DNA of 9,375 nucleotides from Candidatus Heimdallarchaeota archaeon (GTDB taxonomy: Archaea; Asgardarchaeota; Heimdallarchaeia; Heimdallarchaeales; Kariarchaeaceae), in assembly GCA_027016475.1 (NCBI GenBank), contig JALUTL010000316.1, positions 1 to 9,375 of the forward strand, in the 5' to 3' direction. The position numbers and the translations under genes are program-made. This document shows, one piece after another, positions 6,658 through 9,375 of the stretch (its first letter is position 1; every line of letters starts with the position of its first letter). Below the pieces are notes generated by a model. The model ran no database searches and had not been told where the DNA came from. It saw only the letters and a program-made list of their open reading frames with translations.

Positions 6658-7506
6658 ATGAATATCCCCAAACCATTGATTGTAAAGGATGTTATTCGAT
6701 GGCTTGAAGAGGACATCCCATTTGGTGACATCAGCATTGCCGGAGAAGAATACAACAAATCTGCGAGAGCAACCATTATCGCAAAACAAAATGGGGTAGT
6801 ATGCGGAACATCAGTTGCTAAAGCTGTGTTCGAGCAATGCAACGTGACATGTAAAATAAAAATTGCAGATGGACAGACAGTCAATGCTAGTGACATTGTG
6901 ATCGAAGTAGACGGCAAGGCAGAGGACATTCTCATGGCTGAACGAACAGCTTTGAATATTTTGGGGCATCTGTCTGGAATTGCAACCAGAACCCGCCAAT
7001 TGACAGATATGTTAAAATCTGAAGGGTTGAACACTAAGGTCGCAGCTACTCGAAAGACCCTGCCAGGACTCAGAAAATATCAAAAATATGCAGTCACTGT
7101 TGGTGGTGGCGATACCCATCGGTTAAACTTGAGTGATATGGTTATGCTCAAGGAAAACCATTTGATGGAATTTGATAATCTTGAGACTGCATTACGCCAA
7201 ACAGCGCAACGAATCTCATTTTCGAAAAAAATCGAAATAGAGGTGACGAATGAAGCACAGGCGCTCGTCGCAGCAAAGTCGGGATTGGCTCATATCATCA
7301 TGCTTGACAATTTCAAGCCTGAAGAAGCAAAGTCTCTTGTTCCACGATTGAAACAAATCAATCCCAACATTCTGTTGGAAATTTCGGGGGGGATCACTCC
7401 GGACAATTTGCTGGATTATGCAAAATCTGGAGTAGATATTGTTTCGATGGGCTTTTTGACCCATTCTGTAAAAAACTTTGATTATTCCCTTCTGATTTCA
7501 GATTGA
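6658..7506 (+). CDS. nadC: Nicotinate-nucleotide pyrophosphorylase NadC
   Basis: NadC (quinolinate phosphoribosyltransferase) converts quinolinate and PRPP to nicotinate mononucleotide, pyrophosphate and CO2. The 282-residue product is full length. It shows EDIPFGDIS near the N-terminus (18-26), IIAKQNGVVCGT (40-51), ERTALNILGHLSGIAT (95-110), the substrate-binding TRKTLPGLRKYQKYAV (131-146) followed by GGGDTHR (149-155), LKENH (164-168), IEIEV near 197 and EISGGITPDNL plus SMGFLTHS near the C-terminus, which is the typical type II PRTase alpha/beta barrel. In-frame TTG codons at 6646 and 6655 precede the ATG at 6658; the ATG is chosen. It shares its upstream gap with glpD. Its last nine bases overlap the end of the convergent pckA, so both genes end in TGA within the same nine-base stretch. 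Confidence 0.97.
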   Translation: MNIPKPLIVKDVIRWLEEDIPFGDISIAGEEYNKSARATIIAKQNGVVCGTSVAKAVFEQCNVTCKIKIADGQTVNASDIVIEVDGKAEDILMAERTALNILGHLSGIATRTRQLTDMLKSEGLNTKVAATRKTLPGLRKYQKYAVTVGGGDTHRLNLSDMVMLKENHLMEFDNLETALRQTAQRISFSKKIEIEVTNEAQALVAAKSGLAHIIMLDNFKPEEAKSLVPRLKQINPNILLEISGGITPDNLLDYAKSGVDIVSMGFLTHSVKNFDYSLLISD

Positions 7507-8997
7507 GTTGAGGATTTTTGGATTGACATTCCCGACGCTTTCAAGGAATTTTCTACGGTCTGCTCTTAATTCGTCCATCCTCTTGCCAAATTCAGTTTCT
7601 CCAAAGAATGATCTTGGATCGAACTTTGCAAACTCTGTCTTGAAATCCAATCCATTGATCTTCTTTGGCACTTCTGCATTGAGCAATTCATCAAATTCCC
7701 ATTCGATGTTTCCTCTCAATGCGGCTTCAATGAAGAAAATTGAATCCTTGACTCCTATGTCATTTTCTTCTGTCCCTACATATCCTGTGTTTACAACGAA
7801 GCTTTGGACGCTTGGCTTTTTGGTCAACAGCTCAGCCATTCTATTGATGTTCAGCCCTTTGTCTGAAATGATGAATGGATCAAATCCGACAACCCGTCTT
7901 GGCTCACCTACTCGGGAAGGATCTTCTGCTGAGGTTACAATCGACTCTCCTAGCCCATAATAGGCCGCAGACTGTTCTGGACTTCGCAAACGAATAATTG
8001 GGGGCAATTCCGGTCGACGAGTATTGTAAACAACATAGTCCAGACTCGGAAGATCGATAAAGTCTCCGGTACCCCGGATAGTTTCTCGAGCGATGACGGC
8101 GCGAGTGTTTTGTGCTACTGAAAAATTCTTCCAATCAACTTTTCCATTCTCATCCACATACACATTTTCCATAATGTTTCCTGCTTGAATAGTTGCAGTA
8201 GTTAATTGTTCGTGTTCAGGGAAAGAGTCACATTTGACATAAAACCCTTTCTCTGTTCCATACACGTTGACATTTGGGTCAATCAGGCAAATGTCGTCCT
8301 GAAGGATAACCACACCTTCTGGGTCTTTCAATCCATGATCATGGCAGGTCAAGGTTGTTTTTCCTGTGCCAGACAGCCCGAAAATGATCATCCCTTTTGA
8401 TTCAAGCTTACCATCATAGAGCAGATTGTATACTTTGGATCCAGCATGAACTCCAAGGCCTCCTCGATCGGTTCGCATGATTTCCATTGCCATCCTCAGG
8501 AGGCTCATTTTTGCCTCTCCATAATAATCAATTCCAAGAACATACGTTCCTCTCTCTTTTGGATCAACGATCACGCGGATTTCCGGATAAGTGGGCACAT
8601 AAAGGGTGAAAATGTCTGGGTTTTCGTGAGGGGCTTCTGCAACAAAAAAGTTCCTCTCCAACATCAAGGCGACATTGGCGCTAATCTTGTGAACCGCTAT
8701 AGTTGCCTTCATCCTGATTTCTGGATTTTCTCCAATATGCAGGTGCATAACAATAAAGTCGTCAGGATTTAACTGGGGCAGCAGGTCTTCCAATATCCGT
8801 CTATTTGTTGTGTCATCATCGGACATAATATGAGTAAATGCCGCAGATCGAGCGTTGACCTTTGTATGAAACAGAGGATTGTTGAACTCGTTGGGAATCA
8901 TTTGAGGAGCTGCAAGTTCTAGCAGTTGATCACGGCTTGGCAAAACCTGCGTAGATGGCATCCGCTTTACAAATTCAAGGAATTGGGATTTGAACAT
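7498..8997 (-). CDS. pckA: Phosphoenolpyruvate carboxykinase (ATP type), divergent
   Basis: PEP carboxykinase converts oxaloacetate and a nucleoside triphosphate to PEP and CO2, the entry step of gluconeogenesis. The 499-residue product has the hallmark P-loop FGLSGTGKTTLT (206-217), a kinase-2-like ILQDDICLID (231-240), an active-site histidine segment GVHAGS (182-187), QNTRAVIARE with R299, and NTGYVGT (403-409). By motif order it belongs to the ATP-type family (E. coli PckA, 540 residues), but it is divergent. The RSPKDK motif is reduced to ARSAAF (49-54), and where E. coli has GEMKK the sequence is GEAKM (160-164), so one conserved lysine is apparently a methionine. The frame is open 43 codons upstream to 9126, but that stretch is not protein-like; the ATG at 8997 has a TATA-like box 28 bases upstream. 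It is convergent with nadC and divergent from the Nre-like gene. Confidence 0.93.
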   Translation of the reverse strand: MFKSQFLEFVKRMPSTQVLPSRDQLLELAAPQMIPNEFNNPLFHTKVNARSAAFTHIMSDDDTTNRRILEDLLPQLNPDDFIVMHLHIGENPEIRMKATIAVHKISANVALMLERNFFVAEAPHENPDIFTLYVPTYPEIRVIVDPKERGTYVLGIDYYGEAKMSLLRMAMEIMRTDRGGLGVHAGSKVYNLLYDGKLESKGMIIFGLSGTGKTTLTCHDHGLKDPEGVVILQDDICLIDPNVNVYGTEKGFYVKCDSFPEHEQLTTATIQAGNIMENVYVDENGKVDWKNFSVAQNTRAVIARETIRGTGDFIDLPSLDYVVYNTRRPELPPIIRLRSPEQSAAYYGLGESIVTSAEDPSRVGEPRRVVGFDPFIISDKGLNINRMAELLTKKPSVQSFVVNTGYVGTEENDIGVKDSIFFIEAALRGNIEWEFDELLNAEVPKKINGLDFKTEFAKFDPRSFFGETEFGKRMDELRADRRKFLESVGNVNPKILNSI

Positions 8998-9019
8998 AAT
9001 TCTGAATTTGAAACATTGG

Positions 9020-9030
9020 TTATTTAATTT
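9020..9030 (-). promoter_or_regulatory. TATA-like box of pckA
   Basis: The minus strand reads AAATTAAATAA, centred about 28 bases before the ATG at 8997. It lies inside the open 5' extension of the frame, which supports starting the protein at 8997 and not at 9126. Confidence 0.55.
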
Positions 9031-9211
9031 GTGATGGTGATTCAAATCAACAATAGTAATCAAAAAAACACATGTCAGTAGGTTGTCGATAGAAAATTTC
9101 CAATTCTGTTGATCCGGGATGGACAATTATTCGAAATGCTGGATTAAAACTTATCTGGCATTAGGTATCAAGGTCTCATGCTCTGTTTGGCATCAAAGAT
9201 GTTTTGGACAA

Positions 9212-9221
9212 CACTTAAGTG
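9212..9221. promoter_or_regulatory. Perfect 10-bp palindrome / weak TATA element before the Nre-like gene
   Basis: CACTTAAGTG is a perfect inverted repeat centred about 29 bases upstream of the ATG at 9246, where a TATA box is expected. It could be a weak TATA element, a small repressor site overlapping it, or chance. Confidence 0.25.
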
Positions 9222-9245
9222 CAGAGTGTCTGAACAATTGTAGAA

Positions 9246-9375
9246 ATGGTCAGTGCTGAAGAATTGTTTGTAATGGTTCCTGAACTGAAGACCATTGATC
9301 GAGAGCTTTGTGTCAAATGCAAAGCTGTCCAACTTCTGTGTGGAATGAAAACCTGTCCAATCTTGAAAGCCTATT
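9246..9375 (+). CDS. Nre-family DNA repair protein, N-terminal fragment (runs off window)
   Basis: Only the first 43 codons are inside the window. They contain LCVKCKAVQLLCGMKTCPIL (residues 21-40), a C-x2-C-x8-C-x5-C pattern ending in CPI. This matches, as I recall it, the N-terminal zinc-binding signature of the archaeal Nre proteins (NreA/NreB), which in Haloferax and Archaeoglobus bind PCNA and take part in repair of mitomycin-type damage. The assignment rests on this short motif. ATG codons at 9246 and 9273 are both possible starts; 9246 has a weak TTAA-containing box about 29 bases upstream. It diverges from pckA. Confidence 0.65.
   Translation, partial: MVSAEELFVMVPELKTIDRELCVKCKAVQLLCGMKTCPILKAY

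Noticed and set aside
7508..7960. Plus-strand ORF of 150 codons after nadC
   Set aside because: It is antisense to the conserved C-terminal half of pckA, and its serine/asparagine/proline-rich translation is typical of a reverse-strand shadow.
8998..9126. 43-residue N-terminal extension of PEP carboxykinase
   Set aside because: The frame is open, but the extension has a non-family composition, contains the TATA-like box at 9020-9030, and the ATG at 8997 gives a protein starting where the domain begins.

Overview
The window looks like ordinary chromosome from an archaeon. At least six of the eight complete genes have an AT-rich TATA-like box centred about 24-29 bases upstream of an ATG, and I see no Shine-Dalgarno sequence; this is the pattern of archaeal leaderless transcription. 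The gene set agrees: a stand-alone NadA/NadC pair, an A-type iron-sulfur protein, a divergent ATP-type PEP carboxykinase, and at the right edge the start of a protein with the cysteine signature of the archaeal Nre DNA-repair family. The lineage cannot be fixed from the sequence alone. An Asgard (Heimdall-like) or Thermoplasmata-like archaeon is my guess, held weakly. I see no mobile element, CRISPR array, tRNA or rRNA.

Layout, left to right: (1) a plus-strand protein that appears to be built of tandem winged helices (199-996); (2) a minus-strand run of three genes, read right to left as a zinc-cluster/SAM methyltransferase fusion (3710-2358), a HEAT-like repeat protein (2254-1478) and a HesB/IscA-type protein with a cysteine-rich tail (1397-993), each with its own TATA-like box; (3) nadA, plus strand (3855-4859); (4) an FAD-dependent glycerol-3-phosphate dehydrogenase, minus (6523-4856); (5) nadC, plus (6658-7506); (6) pckA, minus (8997-7498); (7) the first 43 codons of an Nre-like gene, plus (9246 to the edge). 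All three convergent pairs overlap by 4-9 bases at their stop codons, so the genome is compact. Regulatory space is confined to the divergent gaps (3711-3854, 6524-6657, 8998-9245) and the short gaps inside the minus-strand run. No gene-free stretch exceeds 300 bases.

The right half reads as a small metabolic neighbourhood. PEP carboxykinase feeds gluconeogenesis toward triose phosphates. Glycerol-3-phosphate dehydrogenase makes dihydroxyacetone phosphate (DHAP). NadA condenses DHAP with iminoaspartate to quinolinate, and NadC converts quinolinate to nicotinate mononucleotide. An FAD enzyme that makes the DHAP substrate sits between nadA and nadC, and no nadB is present; I find this the most suggestive piece of context. 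The most unusual individual proteins are the A-type iron-sulfur protein, which has lost its first canonical cysteine and carries seven cysteines in its last 25 residues, and the methyltransferase with an N-terminal module of ten cysteines.
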